Virus record (IMG/VR): IMGVR_UViG_3300021138_000175
Location: 1-23,558 of that record
Source of the DNA: a virus
Length of the DNA: 23,558 nt
Direction: 5' to 3' (one strand)
Below the pieces are notes generated by a model, which saw nothing but the letters and a program-made list of their open reading frames with translations, was not told the origin of the DNA and made no database searches. Every line of letters starts with the position of its first letter. Position 1 is the first letter of the stretch. Positions 14,631 through 22,068 of this stretch are shown one piece after another. The position numbers were made by a program, and so were the translations under genes.

Positions 14631-14786
14631 ATGATCAAATTAGATTTAGAAATCAACGAAGTAAACTACATTCTGCAAACTTTGGGTGAATTGCCCACTA
14701 AGACAGGTGCTTGGGAACTGCTAAGAAAGATTAAAGACCAGGCTGACCCACAAGTACCTGCGACTACCGAGGAAACGAAACAATGA
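14631..14786 (+). CDS. Short helical protein, common phage type (51 aa)
   Basis: The ATG at 14631 follows TTGGGGATAACC; an upstream in-frame ATG at 14598 lies in the preceding gene and is less likely. The sequence IKLDLEINEVNYILQTLGEL then ELLRKIKDQADPQV has the pattern 'l.l.(v)neVn.iLqaLgelP....w.Ll.kI..Qa.pQ', which is very widespread in short phage proteins, usually near fibre or lysis genes. It is a small helical, soluble protein of unknown role. It overlaps the next gene by ATGA. Confidence 0.8.
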   Translation: MIKLDLEINEVNYILQTLGELPTKTGAWELLRKIKDQADPQVPATTEETKQ

Positions 14787-15124
14787 GTGTAAATGCCGCC
14801 TTCACACCTACGGGTAATACATTTGTATTGACGGCGGCAACGTCTGCGCCAACTCCGGTACAGGTAGTCACCAATGGTGCAGCCAGTAACCAGTACCGGA
14901 TTATCAATTCGTCTACGACTCAAGGTTGTTTCTTGTCGTATTCGCAAACCAGTGCAGCGGCCACAAGCAACTGTGTGATCCCCACTGGTGTTGCGTCAAG
15001 CACAACAATTTACATCTTGCCCAATACGGACGAGATTATTACTTTTGTACCTGCTGCTTACTTCACAGCAATTACTGCTTCTAACTCAGCCGTTCTTTAC
15101 ATCACTCCTGGCGATGGAATGTAA
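14783..15124 (+). CDS. Small beta-rich virion-type protein (113 aa)
   Basis: Nearly uncharged, rich in Thr, Ser, Ala and Val, with alternating strands (GNTFVLTAATSAPTPVQVV; QYRIINSSTTQGCFLSYSQT; STTIYILPNTDEIITF; SNSAVLYITPGDGM). It looks like a single beta sandwich, as in decoration or fibre-associated proteins. The gene overlaps the previous one by ATGA, and its stop abuts the next start with no gap, so the three are one translational unit. Proteins ending 'a.LyitpGdGm' are common in environmental phages. The function is not known. Confidence 0.78.
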   Translation: MSVNAAFTPTGNTFVLTAATSAPTPVQVVTNGAASNQYRIINSSTTQGCFLSYSQTSAAATSNCVIPTGVASSTTIYILPNTDEIITFVPAAYFTAITASNSAVLYITPGDGM

Positions 15125-17371
15125 ATGCTTAAGGTATCGGGCAACTTTGCAGGAAGTCTGACTTATCAGAGCACTTGGGATGCCAATGCAAACTCCCCTT
15201 TTCTGCAATCGTCTGTTGGTACTAAAGGTTTTTACTACGTAGTTTCAGTAGCAGGTAACACCAATCTTAACGGCATCACTAACTGGAATGTTGGTGACTG
15301 GGCGGTATTTGACGGTAGTGTTTGGGAGAAGGTAGACAACAACAACGCTGTAACGTCAGTCAATGGACAGACAGGTTCCGTTGTTCTTACTGCTGCTAAC
15401 GTAGGAGCAGTCTCTAACACGGTTAATGTCATAGCCGGTGCAGGTCTTACCGGTGGTGGACAACTTACCAGCAACGTCACCATCAATATCAATACCAGTC
15501 CTGTTACGGCAGGTACGTATGGTAGTTCACAAAACGTAGCACAGATTACAGTTAATGCGCTTGGCATTATTACAAGTGTATCTAACGTCAGCATACCGCA
15601 GGGAACGGTCACTAACGTGCAGACGGGTACAGGTCTGACCGGTGGCCCAATCACTAGCACGGGAACGATTAGTCTAGCCAATACCTCTGTGACTGCGGGT
15701 ACATATACCTATGTCACATTGACGGTAGATGCTCAGGGTAGATTGACTGCTGCATCTAGCAATACTTCACCTGTGACTGCGGTGACGGCTACTGCACCTA
15801 TTCAGTCCTCTGGTGGTGCAACGCCTAACATCTCAATCACACAGGCAGGTGCAACGAGTAACGGCTACCTGTCTAGCACTGATTGGAACACGTTTAATAA
15901 CAAACAACCGAGCGGTACTTATGTAACGTCAGTCTCAGGTACAGCAGGTCAGATTGTAAGCAGCGGTGGCACAACTCCTGCTATCTCATTGAACGCTACA
16001 TCTGTGACAGCAGGTACGTATGGCTCTGCGCCTAATGTGGCTCAGATTACGGTAGATACCTATGGCCGCATTACCTCTGCCTCTAACGTAGCCATTGCCA
16101 TTCCGGTGAGCCAGGTATCAGGTGCAGTGCCTAATACCATCACGATTACAACTGGCACAGGTTTAACAGGTGGTGGCAATTTATCTCAAAGCCGCACAAT
16201 CAGTGTAGTTCCAAACAGCACCAATCAAAACGTCACTGTTGATAACAACGGTGTATTAGTTGGTAGTCAACCTGCAATCAATTTAATACCCAGTGGTTTT
16301 GTCACGATCACTACGGTCAATGACACTACCAACAGTGCGGTAGCGGTTACGTTAGGTACAAGCGGCCTAGGCACGATGGCTACCCAAAACGCTAATGCGG
16401 TAGTAATTACGGGTGGTACGATCAACAACGTAACCATGAGTAATTCTACAATTACGGGTGGTACGATACAAAACGTAGCGTTGACGTTTGACAGTATTCA
16501 GAACACGCCAATTGGTAATGTCACACCTAACGTGGGTGTGTTTACAACGCTCAATGCGTCTACTTCTACGATTACCAATCTGGCATCAGGTAACGTCACG
16601 ATTACAGGCGGTACAGCTAACTTCACTACTCTGAATGTAGCTTATAGTGGTGCATCATCTAATATAGCTAGTTTTTCAGTAGGCGGGTTTGCCAACATTA
16701 CGGCAGACACCGGCATCATTGCTACATTTGTAGGCAATTCATCAACTTATGCGTATACGGCAGTTCAGAACAAACAGACAAGTGCAACGGCTTACGGCTC
16801 TTACTCTTTATACAATGACCTAGGCACGGCGTATGGTGACCTAGGTTTTAACAGTTCTACTTACAACTATGCTTCGGCCGGTTTTCCAAACAATGCCTTT
16901 TCTGGCCCAAACAATATGTTTTTGCAGTCAGGAAGCACTGACCTTGCAATAGGTACATTTTTATCAAATGCAATACATCTGATTGCTAATGGCAACGTCA
17001 GTATTACAGATGCAATTACGGTTACGTCAAACAACCGTATTAGTCAGCAATTAGAGATTGCGACTAAAAATGCAGCCTATACAATAACAACAAGTGATTT
17101 AACAATTTTGGCTAACGCCGCACCTGCACCTTTTACGGTGACTTTGCCCTCTGCATCAACAAGCGGCTCAGGTAGGCATTACGTTGTTAAGAAGATAGAC
17201 GCTACAGCGAACACAGTAACAATTAGTACCACCAGTTCACAGACAATTGATGGTGCAAGTACCTATGCCATTTCTACCCAATACTCAGGCGTACAAGTAC
17301 AATCTGACGGAAGTAACTGGTGGATTATTGCTAACCTCAATGGCCGTAACGGTACGGCAGGAACCTTCTAA
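15125..17371 (+). CDS. Second long tail fibre / receptor-binding protein candidate (748 aa)
   Basis: The N-terminus is a classic fibre module: GSLTYQSTWDANANSPFLQS, then YYVVSVAGNTNLNGITNWNV, GDWAVFDGSVWEKVDNN and VNGQTGSVVLTAANVGA (residues 79-95). Residues 100-375 hold tandem beta units with AGAGLTGGG / TGTGLTGGP and (P)VTAGTYGS...VAQITVDTYGRIT (129-150, 190-210, 294-320). A further Thr/Asn/Val beta-helical part follows (about 425-510). The C-terminal 110 residues (NNRISQQLEIATKNAAYTIT; TLANAAPAPFTVTLPSAS; SRHYVVKKIDATANTVTI-like) form a terminal beta domain. There is no S74 chaperone here. It is the larger of two fibres, so the phage may carry two adhesion devices, or one fibre built on the other. 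Confidence 0.88.
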   Translation: MLKVSGNFAGSLTYQSTWDANANSPFLQSSVGTKGFYYVVSVAGNTNLNGITNWNVGDWAVFDGSVWEKVDNNNAVTSVNGQTGSVVLTAANVGAVSNTVNVIAGAGLTGGGQLTSNVTININTSPVTAGTYGSSQNVAQITVNALGIITSVSNVSIPQGTVTNVQTGTGLTGGPITSTGTISLANTSVTAGTYTYVTLTVDAQGRLTAASSNTSPVTAVTATAPIQSSGGATPNISITQAGATSNGYLSSTDWNTFNNKQPSGTYVTSVSGTAGQIVSSGGTTPAISLNATSVTAGTYGSAPNVAQITVDTYGRITSASNVAIAIPVSQVSGAVPNTITITTGTGLTGGGNLSQSRTISVVPNSTNQNVTVDNNGVLVGSQPAINLIPSGFVTITTVNDTTNSAVAVTLGTSGLGTMATQNANAVVITGGTINNVTMSNSTITGGTIQNVALTFDSIQNTPIGNVTPNVGVFTTLNASTSTITNLASGNVTITGGTANFTTLNVAYSGASSNIASFSVGGFANITADTGIIATFVGNSSTYAYTAVQNKQTSATAYGSYSLYNDLGTAYGDLGFNSSTYNYASAGFPNNAFSGPNNMFLQSGSTDLAIGTFLSNAIHLIANGNVSITDAITVTSNNRISQQLEIATKNAAYTITTSDLTILANAAPAPFTVTLPSASTSGSGRHYVVKKIDATANTVTISTTSSQTIDGASTYAISTQYSGVQVQSDGSNWWIIANLNGRNGTAGTF

Positions 17372-17592
17372 TGGAACTACAACAACTATTTGACATAGCG
17401 GTAATGGGTGGTGGGTTCCTTGCTGGGTGGATACTCAACAATGTCTATAAGGCGATCAAAGCCTTGGAAGATGACATTAAGGACATTCCGCATACCTATG
17501 TAATGAAAGAGGATTACAAGACAGATATTGCTGAGATTAAGACGATGCTCAATAAGATATTTGATGAACTGAAGCTAAAAGCAGATAAGTAA
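17371..17592 (+). CDS. One-TM protein with coiled coil, holin- or spanin-like candidate (73 aa)
   Basis: A single hydrophobic stretch at about residues 6-26 (LFDIAVMGGGFLAGWILNNVY) is followed by a charged helix, about 27-73 (IKALEDDIKDIP, then YKTDIAEIKTMLNKIFDELK), ending KADK. Small N-terminal-anchor/coiled-coil proteins like this follow the last fibre gene in many environmental podoviruses and are sometimes called holin or spanin candidates, without proof. The start overlaps the previous stop by one base, and the stop overlaps the next start. No endolysin is visible in this window to support a lysis cassette. Confidence 0.75.
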   Translation: MELQQLFDIAVMGGGFLAGWILNNVYKAIKALEDDIKDIPHTYVMKEDYKTDIAEIKTMLNKIFDELKLKADK

Positions 17593-17933
17593 TGGATTAC
17601 GATTCCTTGTCATACGTCAAGTTTGGAGACAAGGACTCTTTGGGCGTATTTTTGTTTGAAAACGGCATACAGCATCAAAGATTTAGGGAAACCTTCTTTA
17701 GACAGGGCATAAAAGTACCTGCATATCCCATAATAGATGCCGATATTAGCAACCTAGATGACTGGTTATTAGCGCATCAGGACGAACATCAGAGCTTTGC
17801 AAACCTGTTAGGTTTAGATAATCCGTTCAATATGTTGGACGTAGATTGGAACGTAGAGGATGATTTCTATGACTGGATAGCCAGTCATTTATACATTCAT
17901 GAACAAATAGCACAGGCGTTGAACTTATCATGA
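17592..17933 (+). CDS. Acidic hypothetical protein (113 aa)
   Basis: Overlaps its neighbours at both ends (TAATG, ATGA). The sequence is acidic and rich in Asp, Leu and aromatics: YDSLSYVKFGDKDSLGVFLF, FRQGIKVPAYPIIDADIS, DWLLAHQDEHQSFANLLGL and DWNVEDDFYDWIASHLYIHE. 'WLLAHQDEHQS' with paired His could suggest a metal site, but that is a guess. The pattern is found beside the TM/coiled-coil protein in other phages of this type, so the two likely travel together. Unknown function. Confidence 0.75.
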   Translation: MDYDSLSYVKFGDKDSLGVFLFENGIQHQRFRETFFRQGIKVPAYPIIDADISNLDDWLLAHQDEHQSFANLLGLDNPFNMLDVDWNVEDDFYDWIASHLYIHEQIAQALNLS

Positions 17934-18415
17934 CTCCACCCCAAGAAACTAGAAATGCTGCAACGCAACAAGACATGGCTGTACTTGATCAGGTCAAGAA
18001 GCAAAGAACGCCAGGGGAACGTGTGCCAATAGAAACAATTATCGACAAAATTGGGCGGGATTATGGGTTGGATGGTGCTAAGTTGCAAATGGCTTTAGCT
18101 AAAGAACAAAACGATAATCCTAAATTCAGAATCTTTCGATACAACAATACATTATTTTTTACGGTACGCACCGCGCCAGACACCATTGAGGCAATTGTAG
18201 AAACAATGGATAAGCCGAGAGATTTGATAGAAGCACTCAAAGACGGCATGAAAGCATTAAAAACAATTGGTGTGAAAAAAATTATGGGTGATATTACTAA
18301 CCCCGCAATTCTAAAGGCATATCAAATGGCAGGGTTAAAGTATAGTCTTTTGCCCTCAAAAGGTGTGATGCCTGGCACTAATCAGCCGAAGCAAAAAATT
18401 ATGGTGGAGGTGTGA
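17930..18415 (+). CDS. Hypothetical protein, possibly acyltransferase-fold (161 aa)
   Basis: The first 40 residues are a basic, flexible lead. The core (about 65-145) reads NPKFRIFRYNNTLFFTVRTA, then DLIEALKDGMKALKTIGVKK, then DITNPAILKAYQMAGLKYSL. Strand-helix-strand with a final 'NPaIlkaY.maGLkY' is similar in shape to the end of GNAT-like folds, where a helix after an Asn precedes the last strands. The acetyl-CoA loop (Q/RxxGxG/A) is not clear, so the enzyme call is weak. It overlaps the preceding gene by ATGA. It could be a virion protein placed with the ejection set. Confidence 0.72.
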   Translation: MTPPQETRNAATQQDMAVLDQVKKQRTPGERVPIETIIDKIGRDYGLDGAKLQMALAKEQNDNPKFRIFRYNNTLFFTVRTAPDTIEAIVETMDKPRDLIEALKDGMKALKTIGVKKIMGDITNPAILKAYQMAGLKYSLLPSKGVMPGTNQPKQKIMVEV

Positions 18416-18416
18416 C

Positions 18417-19478
18417 ATGGGTGTTGTTACCAATATAGTAAAAAGCGTTTCTCATGTGATTGATCCTTCCATTCCTGCTCCATCATCTTCTAGCTCGAAC
18501 AAAGGTGGTATAGGGGGGTTTTTGAGCGATCCCATAGGTAGTATTGGGCACGTAGTATCAACAGTAGCAAACACAGTAACTAAAACTGTAGAAAACGTAG
18601 TACATAATCCATTACCTGTAATTGAAACGGCAGTATTAGTTGTTGGCGTGGGAATTCCTCCGTCTGTTGCAAGTGCTGCTGTGGCTGCTGCTAACGGCAC
18701 AAAGAAGATAGAAGATATTGCTAAAGCTGCTGTAGCCGGTGAAGTGGGAGCACAAGTTGCCGGGCAAATGCCTACTACAGTTGCCGGTTCTCAAACAATT
18801 GGCACGATTGCTGCATCTGCTGTAGGAGGCAGTTCAACTGCAACCACACAGGCTTTGTTAAGCGGAAAGCCATTGGATCAAGCATTGCAAATTGGTGTGC
18901 AAGCTGGAGCATCTGCTGCGGCAGGAGCAGGAGTGGGTTTAGCGGAAAAAGCTGTTGGTCAAGAAATACAGCAAGCATTACCTAGTGGTGGCGATACCTT
19001 GGCTCAAGTTAAAGCGGCTGTTCAACCAGTAACTGACGTGGTAAAAGCTGCCGGTCAAGCTATTGATCCTGCTGTGCAAGCGGTCAAACAAGCGTTGCCC
19101 TCAACTCAACCTATACAACAAGCAATTCAAGATGTACTTCCTGCAAAGTCAGACTTACCTCAATTGCCGAGTAGCGTATTAAAGACAGGTCAAGTTGCAG
19201 GTGACATTGTAGCCAAAGACATTACGGGTGCAGCAGCAACAGGATTGGGTACAGGGCTTGGGGAAGTATTGTTTGGACAACCCTTAGCTAAATCAACACC
19301 AGGTACACCTACATCGGGTAGTGGTACAGCAGCACCACAAACCAGTGCATCTCCTGGTTCACAGGCTTTGGCACAGGCATTAAACGTAGGTGATCCACTC
19401 TTTGACAAGACAGGTGGTACGCCTAAGAATGTATGGAACCAAGCCTCTTTACGTGTAAAAGACGAGACAGGAACCTGA
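18417..19478 (+). CDS. Ala/Val/Gly/Gln-rich ejection-type protein 1 (353 aa)
   Basis: Low-charge sequence with hydrophobic stretches likely to contact membrane: IETAVLVVGVGIPPSVASAA (about 69-88), AGASAAAGAGVGLAEKAV and ITGAAATGLGTGLGEVLFG. Between them are Gln-rich amphipathic segments (DPAVQAVKQALPSTQPIQQAI). Such Ala/Gly/Gln-rich proteins after the structural genes in P22-like phages (gp7, gp20, gp16) and in T7-like phages are packed inside the head and form the DNA-ejection conduit. It is the first of four similar genes. GGTG before the ATG is a modest ribosome site. No lytic transglycosylase motif is visible. The role is inferred from position and composition. Confidence 0.72.
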   Translation: MGVVTNIVKSVSHVIDPSIPAPSSSSSNKGGIGGFLSDPIGSIGHVVSTVANTVTKTVENVVHNPLPVIETAVLVVGVGIPPSVASAAVAAANGTKKIEDIAKAAVAGEVGAQVAGQMPTTVAGSQTIGTIAASAVGGSSTATTQALLSGKPLDQALQIGVQAGASAAAGAGVGLAEKAVGQEIQQALPSGGDTLAQVKAAVQPVTDVVKAAGQAIDPAVQAVKQALPSTQPIQQAIQDVLPAKSDLPQLPSSVLKTGQVAGDIVAKDITGAAATGLGTGLGEVLFGQPLAKSTPGTPTSGSGTAAPQTSASPGSQALAQALNVGDPLFDKTGGTPKNVWNQASLRVKDETGT

Positions 19479-19479
19479 T

Positions 19480-20553
19480 ATGGCTAAGACTTTGATGAAG
19501 GCTTTACATACCGAGATGACGGCAGATTTGCCGGCGGTTGCTGCTCTATTGCAAAAGAAAGGGCGAGGCAAAGACACTATCTTGGCTCACATTACACCTA
19601 AAGAAGCTGCGTTGTTGAGAGAGCGAGGCGGTAGAGGCTCAAAGAACCCTGATACGGGATTGCTTGAGTTTGAAAACGAAAGTGACTATGCGTTTGACAT
19701 GACACCTGCTCCTGCTGCTCCCTCTCCTACTCCTGCTGCTGAAACTGGCTTCGGACAAGGAGATTACGCACAAGCTAATCCGTATGGGGGTGGTGTAATG
19801 AAAGGCGATACAGTTATTCGCACGCCTAATGCACCAGAAGATTTTCCTGCTGCACCTGCACCATCTGCTCCGGTATATACAGGCCCGGCCCCTTTTACTG
19901 AGTTTCCTCAAACGCAAGTGCCGCAAGCATTTCAAATTCCCGCAGGTCAGGCAATTGCAGCACAAGACTTAGCAGGTTTGCAGCGTGATTACACGGGTGC
20001 TGTTCAACCACCTGCTGCACCTAAAGAGAAAGGCTTCCTTGATAGCCTTGGTCTAGGTGGCGTAACTGGAGGTCAAGCATTGGGAGCAGGTGCATTAGGA
20101 CTGTTAGGTGCTTATCAAGCACGTAAGGCATCTGAGCAAGGTCAACAGGCCAAGCAAGACTTGTTAAATCAAGCTGCGCCTTATCAACAGCAAGGTGCTA
20201 GACAAGTGGCTGCGGCTCAAGCAGGTCAACTCTCTGCTGCGTCTCAACAAGCGTATGAAGCGGCCAGAGCCAAAGCTGCACAATCAGGAATGGCTGCCGG
20301 TGGTGGCGTAGGCGTTGTTCAAAGTCAGGCTGCACTAGAAAGTTTCAGACAGCAATTGTTAGCAGGTGACCTGAACATCGGTCTACAGATTCAAGCTATT
20401 GGTGACAAGATTGCTCAGGGTGCTATTCAAGCCGGAGTACAGGCTGATCAGTATGTAAATTCTTTGACTGGTAACTATGCAATGAACGTGGGCCGAGTGT
20501 TGATGGGTGCAACACCGGGAACTCCAACTACAACACAGACTCCGGTGGCTTAA
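19480..20553 (+). CDS. Ejection-type internal virion protein 2 (357 aa)
   Basis: The N-terminal 70 residues contain GRGKDTILAHITPKEAALLR, GGRGSKNPDTGLLEF, a block I recognise from the N-termini of many environmental phage virion proteins ('GRGgDTmLAHItpkEA.lL...GGsGtiNP.TGL.eF'), which may be a maturation or packaging signal. Next is a Pro/Ala linker (about 75-160), then a glycine-rich hydrophobic segment (LDSLGLGGVTGGQALGAGAL, LGLLGAYQA, about 187-215) and a Gln/Ala coiled-coil-like part, QQQGARQVAAAQAGQLSAAS and following. It starts one base after the previous stop. Most likely an injected protein by context. Confidence 0.74.
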   Translation: MAKTLMKALHTEMTADLPAVAALLQKKGRGKDTILAHITPKEAALLRERGGRGSKNPDTGLLEFENESDYAFDMTPAPAAPSPTPAAETGFGQGDYAQANPYGGGVMKGDTVIRTPNAPEDFPAAPAPSAPVYTGPAPFTEFPQTQVPQAFQIPAGQAIAAQDLAGLQRDYTGAVQPPAAPKEKGFLDSLGLGGVTGGQALGAGALGLLGAYQARKASEQGQQAKQDLLNQAAPYQQQGARQVAAAQAGQLSAASQQAYEAARAKAAQSGMAAGGGVGVVQSQAALESFRQQLLAGDLNIGLQIQAIGDKIAQGAIQAGVQADQYVNSLTGNYAMNVGRVLMGATPGTPTTTQTPVA

Positions 20554-20554
20554 C

Positions 20555-22066
20555 ATGGCTAATGCGTTAGGTACAAATATGGGTGGTTTGCCGCTTAGTC
20601 AGCGTGCAAGCATCGTTCCTGCGTCTAAAACCGCTTACAAAGAACAGAAAGACGAAGAACAGTTGCAACCTCTTTACCAAACGATGTTGGCTGAAGGCGA
20701 GGCAGAGGCCGGCCTAAAAGAACTCGAGTCTAAGAAGAAGGCAGCCGAAGAAACGGCGGCCGCTAGAACGATTAAAACTGCAATTGAATCAAGAGGCGAG
20801 TTTCCCGAATCAGAACAACTTACTCAAGCCATTCAAGCGCGTAATAAAGCATTTGTACCAACTCAAGAAACAGCAGGTGATTTAAGCAAGATGTTTACCT
20901 TGACTACGGTCATTGGTTTTTTGCTTGGTGGTGCTGGTAAAGGTCACGCTCAACAAGCCCTATCTGCAATGAACGGCATGGTTGAAGGCCATATTAAAGG
21001 CCGTGATGACTTGTACAAAAAAGAGAAAGAAATATATGACGAGAACGCCAAAGCGTTAGATCGCATGGTTGACCAGTTGCAAAAGAAACAAACAAGCTGG
21101 TTAGAAATGGCCAAAACAAATGTAGAAGCAGCTAGACAGCAAGCGGTTATAGATGCACACGCAGCCGGTGCTCCGTTCTTAGCTGACATTGCTGAGAAAC
21201 AGGGTGCTGTAGCGGCCGCTAAACAAGCGCGTGAATTGGCTAAGTTAATTGAAACCAGACGCAGCCATTTGGAAACTGCTGAAGGTAAATTGCGTGATCA
21301 AGTTATTCGTCAAGAAACATTAGAAGAACGCAAACGCGAAGATCGTGTTCGTGACCAAATTGCACAGGATCGTTTGGCTATAACTCAACAATTAAGCGAA
21401 TTAAAAGGCAACCAAGTACGGCAACAGCAATTTGTTGCTCAACGTGTAGTCAACGGTTTGGGTGGTGTGGCTTCTGCTACCGAAGCGATTATGCAATTAC
21501 CTGCCGGAACAACTGCTGGAATCTTGCCTAATCTGCAAACCAGAGATGGCATGATCAATTACATGAGAAATTCAGCCGGTAGAACCATGAGCAGTTCTGA
21601 GGCTAAAGCACTGGAAACATTGTTTACAGGTGTAACACGTAACTTGGCCGCTATTGAAGCATCTGGGGCTGCTACTGGCTTGGTAGGATTGTCTACAAAC
21701 ATTGAAAAGTTGATACCTAGAGCCGGTGATTCAGCAAAAGATGTGGCTTTAAAGATGGCAGATATACGGCGTATTGCTACTGAAAACGTCACGCCTATGA
21801 TCAACTCAGGCATATTGTTGCCCAAACAAGCTGAAGAAGCACAACGCTTGATAGAGAGAATTGATAAAGCTATACCTTTTACAACTATGGATGTGGTTCA
21901 GTCTTTGCAAAAAGGCAGACAAACTATGGGTGAAAAAGGTGCTGAAATTGCAGCAGGGGGGCAATTACCAAGCGGTATCCCACCTGGTTCTAAAAAGATT
22001 GGAAAAACACCGAAAGGCGTAGACGTATATCAAGCCCCTGACGGCACAAGACATATACCGGAGTAA
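20555..22066 (+). CDS. Ejection-type internal virion protein 3, coiled coil (503 aa)
   Basis: The ATG at 20555 is one base after the previous stop; an in-frame ATG at 20507 would add 16 residues inside the neighbouring gene and gives a less typical start. The protein has an N-terminal charged helix (about 25-100, QKDEEQLQPLYQTMLAEGEA, EAGLKELESKKKAAEETAAA), one hydrophobic stretch with Gly (FTLTTVIGFLLGGAGKGHAQ, 114-133) and a long charged coiled coil to about residue 300 (KKEKEIYDENAKALDRMVDQ; ETLEERKREDRVRDQIAQDR). The C-terminal third is mixed helical. This plan, coiled coil with one membrane-active segment, is usual for podovirus internal proteins. The start ribosome site is poor, pointing to coupling. 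Confidence 0.74.
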   Translation: MANALGTNMGGLPLSQRASIVPASKTAYKEQKDEEQLQPLYQTMLAEGEAEAGLKELESKKKAAEETAAARTIKTAIESRGEFPESEQLTQAIQARNKAFVPTQETAGDLSKMFTLTTVIGFLLGGAGKGHAQQALSAMNGMVEGHIKGRDDLYKKEKEIYDENAKALDRMVDQLQKKQTSWLEMAKTNVEAARQQAVIDAHAAGAPFLADIAEKQGAVAAAKQARELAKLIETRRSHLETAEGKLRDQVIRQETLEERKREDRVRDQIAQDRLAITQQLSELKGNQVRQQQFVAQRVVNGLGGVASATEAIMQLPAGTTAGILPNLQTRDGMINYMRNSAGRTMSSSEAKALETLFTGVTRNLAAIEASGAATGLVGLSTNIEKLIPRAGDSAKDVALKMADIRRIATENVTPMINSGILLPKQAEEAQRLIERIDKAIPFTTMDVVQSLQKGRQTMGEKGAEIAAGGQLPSGIPPGSKKIGKTPKGVDVYQAPDGTRHIPE

Positions 22067-22068
22067 TC

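Noticed and set aside
8400-17371. Many N-x-S/T sequons as glycosylation sites for the glycosyltransferase
   Set aside because: Asn/Thr/Ser enrichment is normal for beta-helical fibre proteins, and DUF5672 is not an oligosaccharyltransferase; no evidence links them.
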